From NCBI GenBank assembly GCA_021819725.1, contig JAKAQR010000006.1, positions 62,001 through 126,000 of the forward strand: a stretch of DNA of 64,000 nt. Reading direction: 5' to 3'. Position numbers and translations under genes: made by a program. The stretch is from Actinomycetes bacterium (GTDB taxonomy: Bacteria; Actinomycetota; Acidimicrobiia; Acidimicrobiales; Acidimicrobiaceae). Every line of letters starts with the position of its first letter. Position 1 is the first letter of the stretch. The notes under the pieces were generated by a model. It had not been told where the DNA came from. It saw nothing but the letters and a program-made list of their open reading frames with translations, and did not search any database. Shown in pieces: positions 1 through 9,679 of the stretch.

Positions 1-1618
1 CCTTCAACCCAGCGTGCGTGCGTCGGATCGAACGAGACAGCGCAGAGATCGCCTCCTGCTGCCCAACGATACGGCGGTGGAGCTCATCTTCCATCCGGAG
101 CAGTTTGGCGGTCTCCTCCTCGGTCAAACGATTGACAGGGATACCCGTCCACATCGCAAGAACCTCAGCAATGACCTCCTCATCGACAACTCCGTAACGC
201 TCCTTGCCCTCCTCTTTCCAGGATGCCTCAAGCTCACTCTTGCGCTGGGCCAATTCGCCCTCTTTCGTCGAGAGCCGCTTCGCCTCATCGAAGTTTTGGC
301 GAGCTAACGCTGAATCCTTGTCTTTGCGCGTGCGCACCAGATCATCATCGATCTTACGCAACTCAGGCGGAGAGGTTACCCGCTTGATACGCAGTCGACT
401 ACCCGCTTCGTCGATCAAATCAATCGCCTTATCGGGAAGAAAACGATCCGAGATATATCGATCGGCCATATTGGCGGCCGCTACGAGCGCCTCATCGGTG
501 ATGGTTACGTTGTGATGAGATTCGTAGCGCTCACGAAGGCCCTTCAAGATCTCGAAGGTATCCTCGATCGAGGGTTCTCCCACCGTAATCGGCTGAAATC
601 GACGTTCAAGCGCAGCATCCTTTTCGAAATGCTTGCGATACTCATCGATCGTGGTCGCCCCAATCGTCTGTAGCTCACCTCGGGCCAGCATTGGCTTGAG
701 AATCGAAGCAGCGTCAATCGCTCCCTCTGCGGCACCAGCACCGACAAGGGTATGGATCTCATCGATGAAGAGAACAATGTTCTCCTTGGTACGCACCTCT
801 TTGAGAACCTTCTTCAACCGCTCCTCAAAATCACCGCGATACCGGCTTCCCGCCACCAAGGCTCCGAGATCAAGGGTGTAGATCTGCTTGCCTCGCAGAG
901 TTTCAGGAACGTCGCCTTGCACGATCTTCTCAGCAAGACCCTCCACAATGGCGGACTTACCAACGCCAGGCTCACCGATCAGCACGGGATTATTTTTCTG
1001 TCGGCGCGAGAGAACCTGCATCATCCGTTCGATCTCACGATCACGTCCAACGACTGGATCGAGTTTGTGCTCTCGAGCCATCTGTGTGAGGTTGCGACCA
1101 AACTGGTCAAGGACGGCAGACCCTCCGGACTGCTCCTGACCGGTCGATGGACCCACCCCTGCGCCAGCCGGCTGCTTACCTTCGTAGGTGGTAAGGATCT
1201 GCATGACCTGAGAACGCACTCTCGTCAGATCGATACCAAGGTTCATCAGCACCTTCGACCCGGTTCCTTCACCCTCACGGACGAGGCCAAGCAACATGTG
1301 CTCGGTACCGATGTAGTTGTGGCCGAGCTGCAGTGCCTCTCGCAATGAATACTCAAGCACCTTCTTGGCGCTTACGGTAAAGGCTGGAGAGTTCGGTGTA
1401 GGGCCCGACGAAGGCTCAGCAAGCTTGACAACCTCCTCCCGGAGGCTCTCCAACGTGACACCAAGTGACTCGAGCGCCTTTGCGGCGATCCCATCGCCTT
1501 CGTGCACAAGACCAAGCAATATGTGTTCCGTGCCAATGTAATTGTGGTGGAGAAGCTTAGCTTCCTCCTGAGCGAGCACCAATACCCGGCGAGCACGATC
1601 CGTAAAACGTTCGAACAA
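1..1618 (-). CDS. clpC: ATP-dependent Clp protease ATPase subunit ClpC (C-terminus beyond window)
   Basis: AAA+ unfoldase that feeds substrates to ClpP in the cytosol. Reading the minus strand gives [20 protein letters not shown], the classic ClpC opening, then two Clp_N repeats (residues about 1-145, each with a HNYIGTEH motif). The D1 AAA module follows, with Walker A GEPGVGKS near residue 213 and Walker B VLFIDEIH near 281. The middle (M) domain comes next, and the frame is still open at base 1 (539 of about 830 residues). The start is a TTG at 1618-1616, chosen because GAGGAGG lies 8 nt upstream and the family sequence begins exactly there. It lies on the same strand as lysS but is separated from it by the oppositely oriented polyprenyl synthase gene. 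Confidence 0.96.
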   Translation of the reverse strand, partial: MFERFTDRARRVLVLAQEEAKLLHHNYIGTEHILLGLVHEGDGIAAKALESLGVTLESLREEVVKLAEPSSGPTPNSPAFTVSAKKVLEYSLREALQLGHNYIGTEHMLLGLVREGEGTGSKVLMNLGIDLTRVRSQVMQILTTYEGKQPAGAGVGPSTGQEQSGGSAVLDQFGRNLTQMAREHKLDPVVGRDREIERMMQVLSRRQKNNPVLIGEPGVGKSAIVEGLAEKIVQGDVPETLRGKQIYTLDLGALVAGSRYRGDFEERLKKVLKEVRTKENIVLFIDEIHTLVGAGAAEGAIDAASILKPMLARGELQTIGATTIDEYRKHFEKDAALERRFQPITVGEPSIEDTFEILKGLRERYESHHNVTITDEALVAAANMADRYISDRFLPDKAIDLIDEAGSRLRIKRVTSPPELRKIDDDLVRTRKDKDSALARQNFDEAKRLSTKEGELAQRKSELEASWKEEGKERYGVVDEEVIAEVLAMWTGIPVNRLTEEETAKLLRMEDELHRRIVGQQEAISALSRSIRRTHAGLK

Positions 1619-2112
1619 GTTAACTGCCTCCTCATCGAGATTCCTAGCCGGAGTCACCCGGCGACACAATCCCGATCTATGTTTTCATCAGTCTAGTCAA
1701 CACCAACGACAAGCTTTCCATGCCCGCCTACATCTTGGATAGCGTGAGAACACCGTTTTCTCACTCTATCCCTTGGGTCCCCCGTCATCCCTGGGGTCCC
1801 CTATCCAACCTATCGCCACGCATCCTTGATCATACGACGGCCAACCGATCCCCCTCACACAACCCCCAGGTTTCTTGCCCAACCTCACCTGCCAAACCTT
1901 CTAGGGCGCGAATCCACTCGCAGTAAGGTTGTCCTGATGCCCACAACGACGTCTCTCATCCTTGGCTGCTATCGTCCCGACTTGACCAAAACCCAACCAA
2001 CAATTTGCTGGCTCCCCAAACACCTGGTCCACCAGCAGGTCAGCTGGACATCGATGACGAGATATTGGCGACCAGTATTGTGCTTATCATTCGAGAGCCT
2101 CTAGGGTAGAGG
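1619..2112. other. Intergenic region between divergent clpC and polyprenyl synthase
   Basis: A 494-bp stretch between divergent genes, which must hold both promoters. I see no convincing gene: the short open frames lack ribosome binding sites and recognisable protein sequence. CTGGGGTCCC-type short repeats occur near 1775-1800. No clear CtsR/ClgR operator could be assigned by eye. Confidence 0.5.
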
Positions 2113-3147
2113 ATGGTGGAATACGAAATCAGTCTAACAGAGCCATGGATGAGCCATTCCCTAGCACTTCTTGAGGAGCAGCTGCGCGAGGCCGCGGTTA
2201 CCGGCGACCCAATGATCAGTGAAGCAGCAACCCATCTCATCGCGGCAGGAGGTAAACGTATCCGGCCGATGATCTCGTTCGCGGTCGCTCATGCCCTCGG
2301 CTGGTCGCCAGAGAAAATCGCCTCCTATGCGGGATCTGCGATGGTGCAGGGTGCCGTGGCCGTTGAACTCGTCCATCTGGCCTCGCTGTATCACGATGAC
2401 GTCATGGACGAAGCAAGCGAACGTCGCGGCGTCCAGAGTGTCAACTTGAAGTTTGGGAATCTGATCGCCATCGTTACCGGCGACTTTCTGCTGGCCAAGG
2501 CCGCTGGTATCTCCGCGCGCCTAAGCCAGGAGACCGCGACCCTGCTCGCTGACACCCTCGCACGTATGTGTGAAGGGCAGATCCTTGAAGTCGCCGCCGC
2601 CCATCGTCTCGATCGCAGTCGTGCCGAATATCTCGCTGCGATCGCGGGAAAGACGGCCTCCCTGATGGCGGCGTCGGCGCGCATTCCCGCCTTGATCGCT
2701 GGCCTACCAGCCGATGAGATCGCGATGCTTACCGAGATCGGCGAGTCCATTGGGATGGTCTTCCAAATCAGGGATGACATCATGGACATCTTCGCACCCA
2801 AGGAGATCTTGAAGAAGGAGCCTGGACAGGACCTTCTTGAGGGGGTCTACACTCTCCCGGTCATCCTCTTCCTCGCCGATCCGGCGGACGGCCAAGCGTT
2901 AGCCCGGCTGCTTCCCAACGCCAATACCGGCAGAAACCTCCGGCAAATCGCCGAGTTACTCCGTAGTTCGGGAGCACTCGACGAATCGCTTGCGACCATG
3001 GATCACTACCGGGACCGTGTGGGCGAACTCACCGCCCACTTGAGTCAGTACGACTTCAGCTGGGTCACGAATCTCTTCACACAACTCATCGACTCCACCC
3101 GCGTCGCGGTTGATCAGGGGACAGGGTTCCTCCGACTAGCTACCTAG
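2113..3147 (+). CDS. Polyprenyl diphosphate synthase (trans-isoprenyl, medium/long chain)
   Basis: Condenses isopentenyl diphosphate with an allylic diphosphate to make the polyprenyl chain of menaquinone or a related lipid. The 344-aa protein has both aspartate-rich motifs: DDVMDEAS at residues about 95-102 (first, with following ERRG) and RDDIMD at about 220-225 (second). GGKRIRP lies near residue 47. Length and motifs fit heptaprenyl/octaprenyl synthases; chain length cannot be read with certainty. ATG 2113 has purine-rich AGGGTAGAGG immediately upstream, so GTG 2116 is an alternative start. It stands alone on the plus strand, convergent with lysS, and interrupts the lysS-clpC neighbourhood. 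Confidence 0.93.
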   Translation: MVEYEISLTEPWMSHSLALLEEQLREAAVTGDPMISEAATHLIAAGGKRIRPMISFAVAHALGWSPEKIASYAGSAMVQGAVAVELVHLASLYHDDVMDEASERRGVQSVNLKFGNLIAIVTGDFLLAKAAGISARLSQETATLLADTLARMCEGQILEVAAAHRLDRSRAEYLAAIAGKTASLMAASARIPALIAGLPADEIAMLTEIGESIGMVFQIRDDIMDIFAPKEILKKEPGQDLLEGVYTLPVILFLADPADGQALARLLPNANTGRNLRQIAELLRSSGALDESLATMDHYRDRVGELTAHLSQYDFSWVTNLFTQLIDSTRVAVDQGTGFLRLAT

Positions 3148-3249
3148 CAGTACTTCACCTTTGGCGAGATCATGCACCACATCGCTCCCAGCCGCAGAGT
3201 CGCCTCTCTTGTGCCAGTAAGCGTAACCCAGCAATATTTCCACTCGACT

Positions 3250-4734
3250 TCACGACGATTCCGGACGAAGCGCCGGGAACGCAATCACCTCTTTGATATG
3301 TGGAGCGTCTGTTAACAAAACCACGAGACGATCGATCCCGATGCCGAGGCCACCGGTTGGGGGCATGCCATGTTCAAGGGCCCGAAGAAAGTCCTCGTCC
3401 AACACCATGGCCTCGTCATCTCCTTGCAATCGAGCCTGTGCTTGCTGGAGAAATCGTCGACGCTGCTCATCTGGATCATTCAGCTCCGAGTAGGCCGTGC
3501 CAACCTCTCGTCCCATGATCACGAGATCAAACTGCTCGACACGGCCAGCCTTGGCAGGATCACGGTGATCCCTTGCTAGCGGCGAGACCTCTTTGGGAAA
3601 GTCAAGCACAAAGGTCGGCTCCACCAGCGTAGGCTCCACCAGCTCCTCATACAGCGAGAACAGAATACGCCCAGGGCCGTCGCCTTCGTCTACCTTGACC
3701 GCATGGTCAGCGGCGAGCCGTGCGAGCTCTTCTCGCCCTTGTTCGAGCCGGATCGTCTGGCCGATGGATTCGCTGACGAGTTCCTCCATCGTCGCACGGC
3801 GGAATGGAGGAGTAAGGTCGATCACCTGACTCTGACAGGTGATACGTAAGGAACCCTGCGCCGACATCGCTGCATGCGAGATAAGTGCCTCGGTAAGGTC
3901 AATCATCCCATAGACATCCGTATAGGCCTGATACACCTCCAGCATGGTGAACTCAGGGTTATGCCTCGGAGAAAGCCCTTCGTTACGGAAGTCACGACCA
4001 AGCTCAAAGACCCGCTCGAAACCTCCCACCACAAGCCGCTTGAGGTAGAGCTCTGGGGCAATCCGGAGGAAGAAGTCGGCGTCAAGTGCATTGTGATGGG
4101 TTACAAATGGTTTCGCAATCGCACCAGAGGCAACCGGCTGAAGAATGGGTGTCTCCACCTCGATAAAACCGCGATCAGTCAGGTCACTGCGCACCTGTGC
4201 GATGATGCGAGACCGGGTAAGCAATCGTTCACGCACCTCTGGATTGGCCCACAGGTCAACATAACGTTGGCGATACCGGGTGTCGGGATCAGTAATACCG
4301 CGCCATTTATCTCCAAAGTTACGACGGGCACGCGCAAGAAGTTGCCAGGCCGCCACCTCCACAGATAGCTCACCACTGCGCGATGTCATCACCTCTCCAG
4401 TGACGCTGACCCAATCGCCTAGCACGCGCTGATGGACAAAACGTTCGAAGTCCTCCGTGGTCTCACGACGCAGTAATAGCTGGATCTTCCCACTCGAGTC
4501 AACAAGATCGCCAAAGGCCAGCTTGCCTTGACGCCGGAAGCGCATCAGACGTCCTGCAATCGTTACCACCCGACCAGTCTTGCTGTCTGCACCTAGGTGC
4601 TCGAAGGACGCGCGGACCGGGCCAATCGGCTCCACCGCCGCCACCTCATAGGGGATAACTTCATCGGTCAGTGATTCTCTCTCATCGTTCACTGACTCTG
4701 TCTCATCGTTCACTGACTCTGTCTCATCGTTCAC
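3250..4734 (-). CDS. lysS: Lysyl-tRNA synthetase (class II)
   Basis: Charges tRNA-Lys in the cytosol. It has an N-terminal OB-fold anticodon-binding domain (residues about 30-130: VVTIAGRLMRFRRQGKLAFGDL). The class II catalytic core includes motif 2 (FRNEGLSPRHNPEFTMLEVY) and motif 3 (GLGIGIDRLVVLL). GTG 4734-4732 is chosen because it overlaps the coaX stop by 11 nt and gives 494 aa, the normal family length; the frame is open further upstream but only inside coaX. The N-terminus is encoded by three tandem 21-bp units, so GTG 4713 and 4692 are equally in-phase alternatives. Last gene of the hpt-fol-coaX operon. Confidence 0.95.
   Translation of the reverse strand: MNDETESVNDETESVNDERESLTDEVIPYEVAAVEPIGPVRASFEHLGADSKTGRVVTIAGRLMRFRRQGKLAFGDLVDSSGKIQLLLRRETTEDFERFVHQRVLGDWVSVTGEVMTSRSGELSVEVAAWQLLARARRNFGDKWRGITDPDTRYRQRYVDLWANPEVRERLLTRSRIIAQVRSDLTDRGFIEVETPILQPVASGAIAKPFVTHHNALDADFFLRIAPELYLKRLVVGGFERVFELGRDFRNEGLSPRHNPEFTMLEVYQAYTDVYGMIDLTEALISHAAMSAQGSLRITCQSQVIDLTPPFRRATMEELVSESIGQTIRLEQGREELARLAADHAVKVDEGDGPGRILFSLYEELVEPTLVEPTFVLDFPKEVSPLARDHRDPAKAGRVEQFDLVIMGREVGTAYSELNDPDEQRRRFLQQAQARLQGDDEAMVLDEDFLRALEHGMPPTGGLGIGIDRLVVLLTDAPHIKEVIAFPALRPESS
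4672..4734 (-). repeat. Three tandem 21-bp units at the coaX/lysS junction
   Basis: Three units each begin with GTGAACGATGAGA; units 1 and 2 are identical and unit 3 has two changes. A fourth decayed unit begins at 4671. They encode VNDETES-type repeats at the LysS N-terminus. Every unit carries an in-frame GTG, and the coaX TGA stop lies inside unit 1. Because the unit is a multiple of three, gain or loss would keep the lysS frame. Confidence 0.9.
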
Positions 4735-5587
4735 TGAGTAACCCCCGTCGCTCCGTATTCGTCGTCGGTGGACGATTCCGCTCCCAGATGAGTCTAAGGC
4801 CGTGCAAGGTGAGCCATGGCTCGACCTGGGTGATGACGGGGATAAAGGGTGCCAACAACTCAGCGAGACCACCCGTCCCAATCACCGTCGCTGGACCGAT
4901 CAGCTCCTCGGTATCGGCAACAATCTGGGTCACCTGTCCCTTGATTCCATAGAGCACACCCGCCTGAATCGACTCAACCGTCGTCTTGCCGATGACCGAC
5001 CTCGGCGCTACAAGCTCGACTTTACGCAGCGCTGCGGCCCGAGAGATGAGTGCATCGAGTGCGACCATCACGCCCGGACAGATCGCACCCCCGAGATAGT
5101 CACCCTCAGCGGCAACCACATCGAAGGTGGTAGCGGTTCCCAGATCAACGATGATCGCTGGACCCCCATAGAGGTCATGGGCGCCGACTGCATCAGCAAG
5201 TCGATCTGGTCCAACCTCAGCAGGGTTGTCATACCGGATCGTAAGACCGATATCAAGCCCACGACCGAGTACCAGCGGCTCGATCGCCAACCACCTACGG
5301 GACACATCGATCATCGCCTGGGTTGCACTTGGTGCGGAGGAGGAGATAATCACTCCAGCCATCCCACCAGCAGCCATCCCCGCAGACAGGGCCAACCCTC
5401 GAGCATCGATGAACTGGCGCAGCAGCAGGTAGATCTCATCGACGGTGCGATCGATCCTCGTCGCAAGGCGTAGATGGGCCAACAGCCCATCCTCGGCTCT
5501 ACGACCAACCCCCGAAGGACCAAGCTCGTAAAAACCAAAGACAGTTTCCGTATTGCCGATATCGACGGTGAGCAGCAGCTCAGTCAC
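4724..5587 (-). CDS. coaX: Type III pantothenate kinase
   Basis: Phosphorylates pantothenate, the first step of coenzyme A synthesis. The 287-aa protein starts with VDIGNT (Asp at about residue 9, phosphate-binding motif of the ASKHA fold). It carries the family motifs DLGTATTFD and GGAICPG in the middle. GTG 5587 overlaps the folK stop by 4 nt (GTGA), and the 3' end overlaps the lysS start, so translation is coupled on both sides. coaX beside lysS is common in actinobacteria. Confidence 0.95.
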   Translation of the reverse strand: MTELLLTVDIGNTETVFGFYELGPSGVGRRAEDGLLAHLRLATRIDRTVDEIYLLLRQFIDARGLALSAGMAAGGMAGVIISSSAPSATQAMIDVSRRWLAIEPLVLGRGLDIGLTIRYDNPAEVGPDRLADAVGAHDLYGGPAIIVDLGTATTFDVVAAEGDYLGGAICPGVMVALDALISRAAALRKVELVAPRSVIGKTTVESIQAGVLYGIKGQVTQIVADTEELIGPATVIGTGGLAELLAPFIPVITQVEPWLTLHGLRLIWERNRPPTTNTERRGLLSER

Positions 5588-6144
5588 TGCGATGCCTCCT
5601 GTTCATTCCTCAAGCTCAGGGGTTGGCCTCGATCACTGTCGCCTCTGTGCGTCGAATCTCGCTCATTGGTGCCCCAACGGCCCGCCACGCGATCGAATCG
5701 GGCAATCCTGACCACTTCTTCGGGGATGGAGCTGTCGAAGCCGAAGGCTCTTGCCATCTTGGGATCGATTTCAGCCAACGGTACCAGCACAAAAGCCCGC
5801 TCCGCCATTCGAGGATGCGGAACACAAAGATCGGCGCTCGTAATCGTCAGGCCAGGGATAGTGAGGATATCAATGTCAAGCGTGCGCGGGCCAAACCGTA
5901 CTAACCGTTCCCGTCCAAACGCTGCCTCAATACGATGAATGTGGGCGAGCAGCGCAAAAGGTGACTGGTCCCAGGTCATCGTCATCACGGCGTTAAGATA
6001 GTCAGGCTGGTTGGCCGGTCCACCAACTGGTGCGGTGCGGTACAGCGATGATACCGACAATGACTCCCCCAGCTCCACGAGCGCACTCTCCATCTGGCGC
6101 TGAGGATCGACAAGGTTCGCGCCTAATCCAAGGTAGACCTTCAC
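5584..6144 (-). CDS. folK: 2-amino-4-hydroxy-6-hydroxymethyldihydropteridine pyrophosphokinase
   Basis: Transfers pyrophosphate from ATP to hydroxymethyldihydropterin in folate synthesis. Recognised by YLGLGANLVDP at the N-terminus, YRTAPVGGPANQPDYLNAV, and the signature RFGPRTLDIDIL. The start is GTG 6144, which forms a GTGA overlap with the folB stop; the frame is open 29 codons further upstream but only within folB. Length 186 aa is typical. Confidence 0.94.
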   Translation of the reverse strand: MKVYLGLGANLVDPQRQMESALVELGESLSVSSLYRTAPVGGPANQPDYLNAVMTMTWDQSPFALLAHIHRIEAAFGRERLVRFGPRTLDIDILTIPGLTITSADLCVPHPRMAERAFVLVPLAEIDPKMARAFGFDSSIPEEVVRIARFDRVAGRWGTNERDSTHRGDSDRGQPLSLRNEQEASQ

Positions 6145-6530
6145 CGCTGAGTCGCCACCGCGCCGCCAGAGATTGGCGTGACCAACGTCACGATTACCCC
6201 ATCTGAGACGAGCGAGATAGGAGGTCGACACTTGGTGACCGAGATCTCAATCGACTCGATTCGTGAGCACTCCGCAACATCGAGGATGCCAATGGTGATG
6301 CGCTCGGCCACCGTCTCGAGGAGCTTAGGGGCGGGCTCAAGCGCCGCTGGAATCACCTGATCCAGTAACGAGTAATCGAAGGTACCCCGAATGTTGTCAT
6401 GGAGACCACGATCCACCTTGAGGAGCAGACGGACTCCGATCCTGATTGGCTGAGGAGCGGCTCGTTCAGCCTCCGACAGGCCTACATGGGCCATGAGTTC
6501 AATGTGGGGAATGTCGATGATGTCACTCAT
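6141..6530 (-). CDS. folB: Dihydroneopterin aldolase
   Basis: Cleaves dihydroneopterin to hydroxymethyldihydropterin and glycolaldehyde. The 129-aa protein has the compact tunnelling fold of the family: IELMAHVGLSEAERAAPQPIRIGVRL at the N-terminus, SLLDQVIPA, and ISVTKCRPPI near the C-terminus. ATG 6530 overlaps the folP 3' end by 8 nt. It sits between folP and folK in pathway-clustered order. Confidence 0.93.
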   Translation of the reverse strand: MSDIIDIPHIELMAHVGLSEAERAAPQPIRIGVRLLLKVDRGLHDNIRGTFDYSLLDQVIPAALEPAPKLLETVAERITIGILDVAECSRIESIEISVTKCRPPISLVSDGVIVTLVTPISGGAVATQR

Positions 6531-7347
6531 TGTCTTGCCTCGCGAGCTCCATTGCGTCGATCAGCCTGAGATACTCCATCACCGGAGTGACCTCATGCAC
6601 GCGAACCACCGAGGCCCCATGCGTCAGCGCCCATATATTCGCTGCCAGACTCTCCTCTTCGCGTTGTGCGGGGTCTTCGATCCGGTTGAGCCTCGAAAGA
6701 CCGGCTAAAAAGGACTTACGCGAGATCCCGACGAGGACAGGCGCACCAAGATCACAAAAACGCATAAGATGGCGCAACAGCTCCAGGTTATGGTGGATCG
6801 ATTTGCCGAAACCGATGCCCGGATCGAGATAGAGTTCCTGGACACCAAAGGTCTGTGCATCTTGACGACACGCCGCAAGGAAACGATACACCTCATCGAC
6901 GACATCGGTGTAATGGGGTGCTTGTTGCATCGTCGTTGGATCACCCTGTGCATGCATCGCGACCCAACCCGCCCCAAACTCTGCCGCCACCCGGCCAAGT
7001 GAAGCACTGACGTCATTGACGATGGTGGCTCCATGCGCGAGTGCCGACCGAGCAACTGCTTCCTTACGAGTGTCGATCGAGACCACACCGACCTCGGCAA
7101 GCGCCTCGACTACCGGCAAGACTCGGCGTTCTTCCTCATCATCGGGGACCGTTCGCGCTCCTGGACGGGTTGACTCACCACCAACATCGACGATCGCGGC
7201 TCCCTGGGCAAAGAGTTCCCTGCCGTGGTCAATGGCGTCCTGAGTATCAACATACCTACCTCCATCGGAAAACGAGTCAGGAGTGACGTTGACGATCCCC
7301 ATGACCGCCGGTCGTGGTCGATGCGACGGCGCTAGGGTCCCACTCAT
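6523..7347 (-). CDS. folP: Dihydropteroate synthase
   Basis: Joins p-aminobenzoate to the pterin pyrophosphate; this is the sulfonamide target. TIM-barrel motifs are clear: MGIVNVTPDSFSDGG (residues about 16-30), GGESTRPG, TIVNDVSA, and GISRKSFL for phosphate binding. Length 274 aa is normal. ATG 7347 overlaps the folE stop as ATGA. Confidence 0.95.
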   Translation of the reverse strand: MSGTLAPSHRPRPAVMGIVNVTPDSFSDGGRYVDTQDAIDHGRELFAQGAAIVDVGGESTRPGARTVPDDEEERRVLPVVEALAEVGVVSIDTRKEAVARSALAHGATIVNDVSASLGRVAAEFGAGWVAMHAQGDPTTMQQAPHYTDVVDEVYRFLAACRQDAQTFGVQELYLDPGIGFGKSIHHNLELLRHLMRFCDLGAPVLVGISRKSFLAGLSRLNRIEDPAQREEESLAANIWALTHGASVVRVHEVTPVMEYLRLIDAMELARQDNE

Positions 7348-7865
7348 CGCGCACCAGCCGACACCGTGAACTCAGTGCTGACTCGAACCCCTGGCTTGTT
7401 CACTCCACGCATCGACATGCATAGGTGCTCAGCGACCACACTCACCTTGACCGCACGAGATCCGGTCACTTTCGCGATATCCTGGGCGATGTCCCGAGTC
7501 ATGCGTTCTTGGAGTTGGAGGCGATGCGCATGTCGTTCGACGACGTGGACCAGCGCCGAGATCCCGACGACCGCGTCTACAGGCAGATATTCAATGGTTA
7601 CGTTTCCAAAGAACGGCAAAAGATGATGTTCGCACAACGAGTAGAAGCTGACCGCCTCCAAATGGACCGACCCACCATCGTTGAGTTCAAAACGCACCGC
7701 CGAGGGCTCTAGCTCCCCCAACCCGTCAGTTGCCGACTCAAGAAAGGTGATCCAACGCTCCGGCGTATGGTCGTATACCTCTCGATCGAACTGTACTCCG
7801 CTGCGGCCACCAAGGTAAGCAAGAATCTCCCCAACGGCAGCAACCGCCTCATCGCGTGTGGTCAC
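7344..7865 (-). CDS. folE: GTP cyclohydrolase I
   Basis: Converts GTP to dihydroneopterin triphosphate, the first step of folate synthesis. Zinc ligands and active site are visible in SLCEHHLLPFFG and AEHLCMSMRGV, with VERHAHRLQLQERMT between them. At 173 aa it is slightly shorter than average. The start GTG 7865 shares its first base with the hpt stop (TAGTG), showing tight coupling. Confidence 0.95.
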   Translation of the reverse strand: MTTRDEAVAAVGEILAYLGGRSGVQFDREVYDHTPERWITFLESATDGLGELEPSAVRFELNDGGSVHLEAVSFYSLCEHHLLPFFGNVTIEYLPVDAVVGISALVHVVERHAHRLQLQERMTRDIAQDIAKVTGSRAVKVSVVAEHLCMSMRGVNKPGVRVSTEFTVSAGAR

Positions 7866-8410
7866 TAGAGCTTCTCACGATACTTCGCGATGTACGAGAG
7901 GTTCCGATACTTTTCCGCCACATCAAGACCATACCCGACGACGAACTCCCGTGGAATCGAGAAACCAACGTAGTCAGGTGCGACTAATTCGCGCTGCTCA
8001 CCCTCTTTGAGCAGCAAGGTACACACCCTCAGCGACTGAGGATTTCTGGAACGCAAGTTGTGCAACAGATACCGCAGTGTGAGTCCACTCTCAATAATAT
8101 CTTCGACCAACAAGACATCGCGATCCACAAGATCGATGTCGAGATCCTTGATAATTCTTACGACACCGGAGGTCTTCGTTGCATCACCATAGGACGAGAC
8201 CGCCATGAAATCGACACTCACCGGGAGATCAATCGCTCTTGCAAGGTCAGTCATAAAGACGAAGGCACCCTTGAGAACGCCGATCAGGAGCGGAGAGCGA
8301 CCCCGATAGTCCTGGGTGATCGTCGCACCAAGCTCCTCAACTCGCTGTGCGATTCTTTCAGCACTGACCACCACCTCACCGAGATGTTTGTCCTCATCAC
8401 GCCAACCCAT
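7865..8410 (-). CDS. hpt: Hypoxanthine phosphoribosyltransferase
   Basis: Purine salvage enzyme making IMP/GMP from hypoxanthine/guanine and PRPP. The type I PRTase signature is [15 protein letters not shown] (about residues 95-110), with [16 protein letters not shown] before it and the C-terminal [18 protein letters not shown] 8410 is preferred because GGAGAGAGG lies 8 nt upstream; the frame is open to 8440. First gene of a seven-gene coupled operon ending in lysS. In many actinobacteria ftsH lies between hpt and folE; here the two genes touch. Confidence 0.93.
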   Translation of the reverse strand: MGWRDEDKHLGEVVVSAERIAQRVEELGATITQDYRGRSPLLIGVLKGAFVFMTDLARAIDLPVSVDFMAVSSYGDATKTSGVVRIIKDLDIDLVDRDVLLVEDIIESGLTLRYLLHNLRSRNPQSLRVCTLLLKEGEQRELVAPDYVGFSIPREFVVGYGLDVAEKYRNLSYIAKYREKL

Positions 8411-8468
8411 ACCTTCAACCTCTCTCCGCGAGCCCAGCAACCCAATCCATCTTAGGACCGTGACATCA

Positions 8469-8498
8469 TCGTTACCCTCAAGGACAGCTCCTTGTCAA
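8469..8498 (-). promoter_or_regulatory. Candidate promoter of the hpt-fol-coaX-lysS operon
   Basis: On the minus strand a perfect TTGACA (8498-8493) is followed after 18 nt by TAACGA (8474-8469), 58 nt upstream of the hpt ATG. The spacer holds an inverted repeat CAAGG-N6-CCTTG. The -10 match is modest, so this is a candidate only. Confidence 0.45.
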
Positions 8499-8706
8499 GG
8501 TGACGCTCCAGCCCATCAGATGCGATGGGAGGAGCCGTCTTCACCACAGCGATCACCGGTGTCTTCTCGGCCGACCGCGAGCAGCACACAGCGTCAGCGG
8601 CCTCCTCGATGCTAGGGCCGCCGACTCATCACCGTAGGACCATGCAACAGCTCCTGAGTTGTGGAACGACTGGGCAATCAGCCCTGCGTAGCGCCCCAAT
8701 AGCTAC

Positions 8707-9648
8707 TCATAGTGGAAACTGTAGGAGACAACTCCCGTCATTGTCGTAAAACATGAGTTCATCACCTATTCTTCGAACAGTGATCGCACCAACGATCTGA
8801 TGGGCCCTCCGCTGGCCGACCGCGACCTCACGGATCGCTTCAAGGTGCGCACCATCGAGCCTGAGCCCCAAGCCTTTCGAAAGCAACCCATTGAGTTGGT
8901 GGCGCGCGAGTATCGGAGGGAGCTCCTCCAAGCGCCAGGGCACCTCATCTAAGAGCACCTCCACGGCCGCTGCGTACTCCTGAGAACGCAGGGCTGTGCG
9001 CGCGAGAATAGGAATCACATCACGCTGGACGATAGCCGCTGCCAACGGTAGAAGCTCGCTCCGTACACGATTGCGAACAAAACGCGGATCGACGTTGCTG
9101 GGATCATCAAAGGACCATATGCCAGCCGCATCACAGAGAAGATGGAGCTCGGTGCGGCGTAGACGAAGGATGGGGTGTCTACGTCCCGGCTGCATGCCGC
9201 CAACTCCTACCAGACCCGCACCTCGCAACAGATTGGCGAGCACCGTTTCCGCTTGATCGTCCATGGTGTGGGCAGTCGCGGCATCTCCGAGTTTCATGAG
9301 TCGCGCTTGCCGTGCTCGATCCTCGAGGTTACCACCCGTCTCCAGGACAACGCGGTACTCCAGGACGCCAATGCCGTACGGTCCCAAGGCGTCCGCAATC
9401 ATGGCTCCCTCGACGTTTGAGCCAGTACGAAGACCATGGTCAACGTGGATCCCGATGACCTGTTGATGGTTTGCCCACGCAAGGAGGGCAAGACCCATCG
9501 AGTCACGCCCGCCAGAGATCCCAACCCGTACCGGTTCCTGCCCCCACAGATCGAGATCCGAACGCGCGATCAGTTCCCGAAGCGAGACACCACGACGACT
9601 AAGTTCTCCTGCTATGGCCTCTCGACGCGCACTCGGCATGGGAGTCAA
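8707..9648 (-). CDS. tilS: tRNA(Ile)-lysidine synthetase
   Basis: Modifies C34 of tRNA-Ile(CAU) to lysidine so that it reads AUA. N-type ATP pyrophosphatase P-loop SGGRDSM lies near residue 44, followed by IHVDHGLR, the family motif AHTMDDQAETVLANLLRGAGL, and FDDPSNVDPRFVRNRVR. At 313 aa it has the short actinobacterial form without long C-terminal extensions. It lies upstream of hpt, as in most bacteria, with a 296-bp gap that contains the hpt promoter candidate. Confidence 0.93.
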   Translation of the reverse strand: MTPMPSARREAIAGELSRRGVSLRELIARSDLDLWGQEPVRVGISGGRDSMGLALLAWANHQQVIGIHVDHGLRTGSNVEGAMIADALGPYGIGVLEYRVVLETGGNLEDRARQARLMKLGDAATAHTMDDQAETVLANLLRGAGLVGVGGMQPGRRHPILRLRRTELHLLCDAAGIWSFDDPSNVDPRFVRNRVRSELLPLAAAIVQRDVIPILARTALRSQEYAAAVEVLLDEVPWRLEELPPILARHQLNGLLSKGLGLRLDGAHLEAIREVAVGQRRAHQIVGAITVRRIGDELMFYDNDGSCLLQFPL

Positions 9649-9679
9649 TTTATCCTGGATCGCCGACGGGAGGTGGCGC

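Noticed and set aside
752..1348. 198-codon plus-strand open frame
   Set aside because: Lies entirely antisense to clpC, whose minus-strand reading gives a textbook protein; the plus-strand translation has no recognisable features.
4735..4881. N-terminal extension of lysS by 49 codons
   Set aside because: Covers the coaX coding region in another frame, is low-complexity and unlike LysRS N-termini.
4802..5473. 223-codon plus-strand open frame
   Set aside because: Antisense shadow of coaX, rich in Arg/His/Asp from reversed GC-rich codons.
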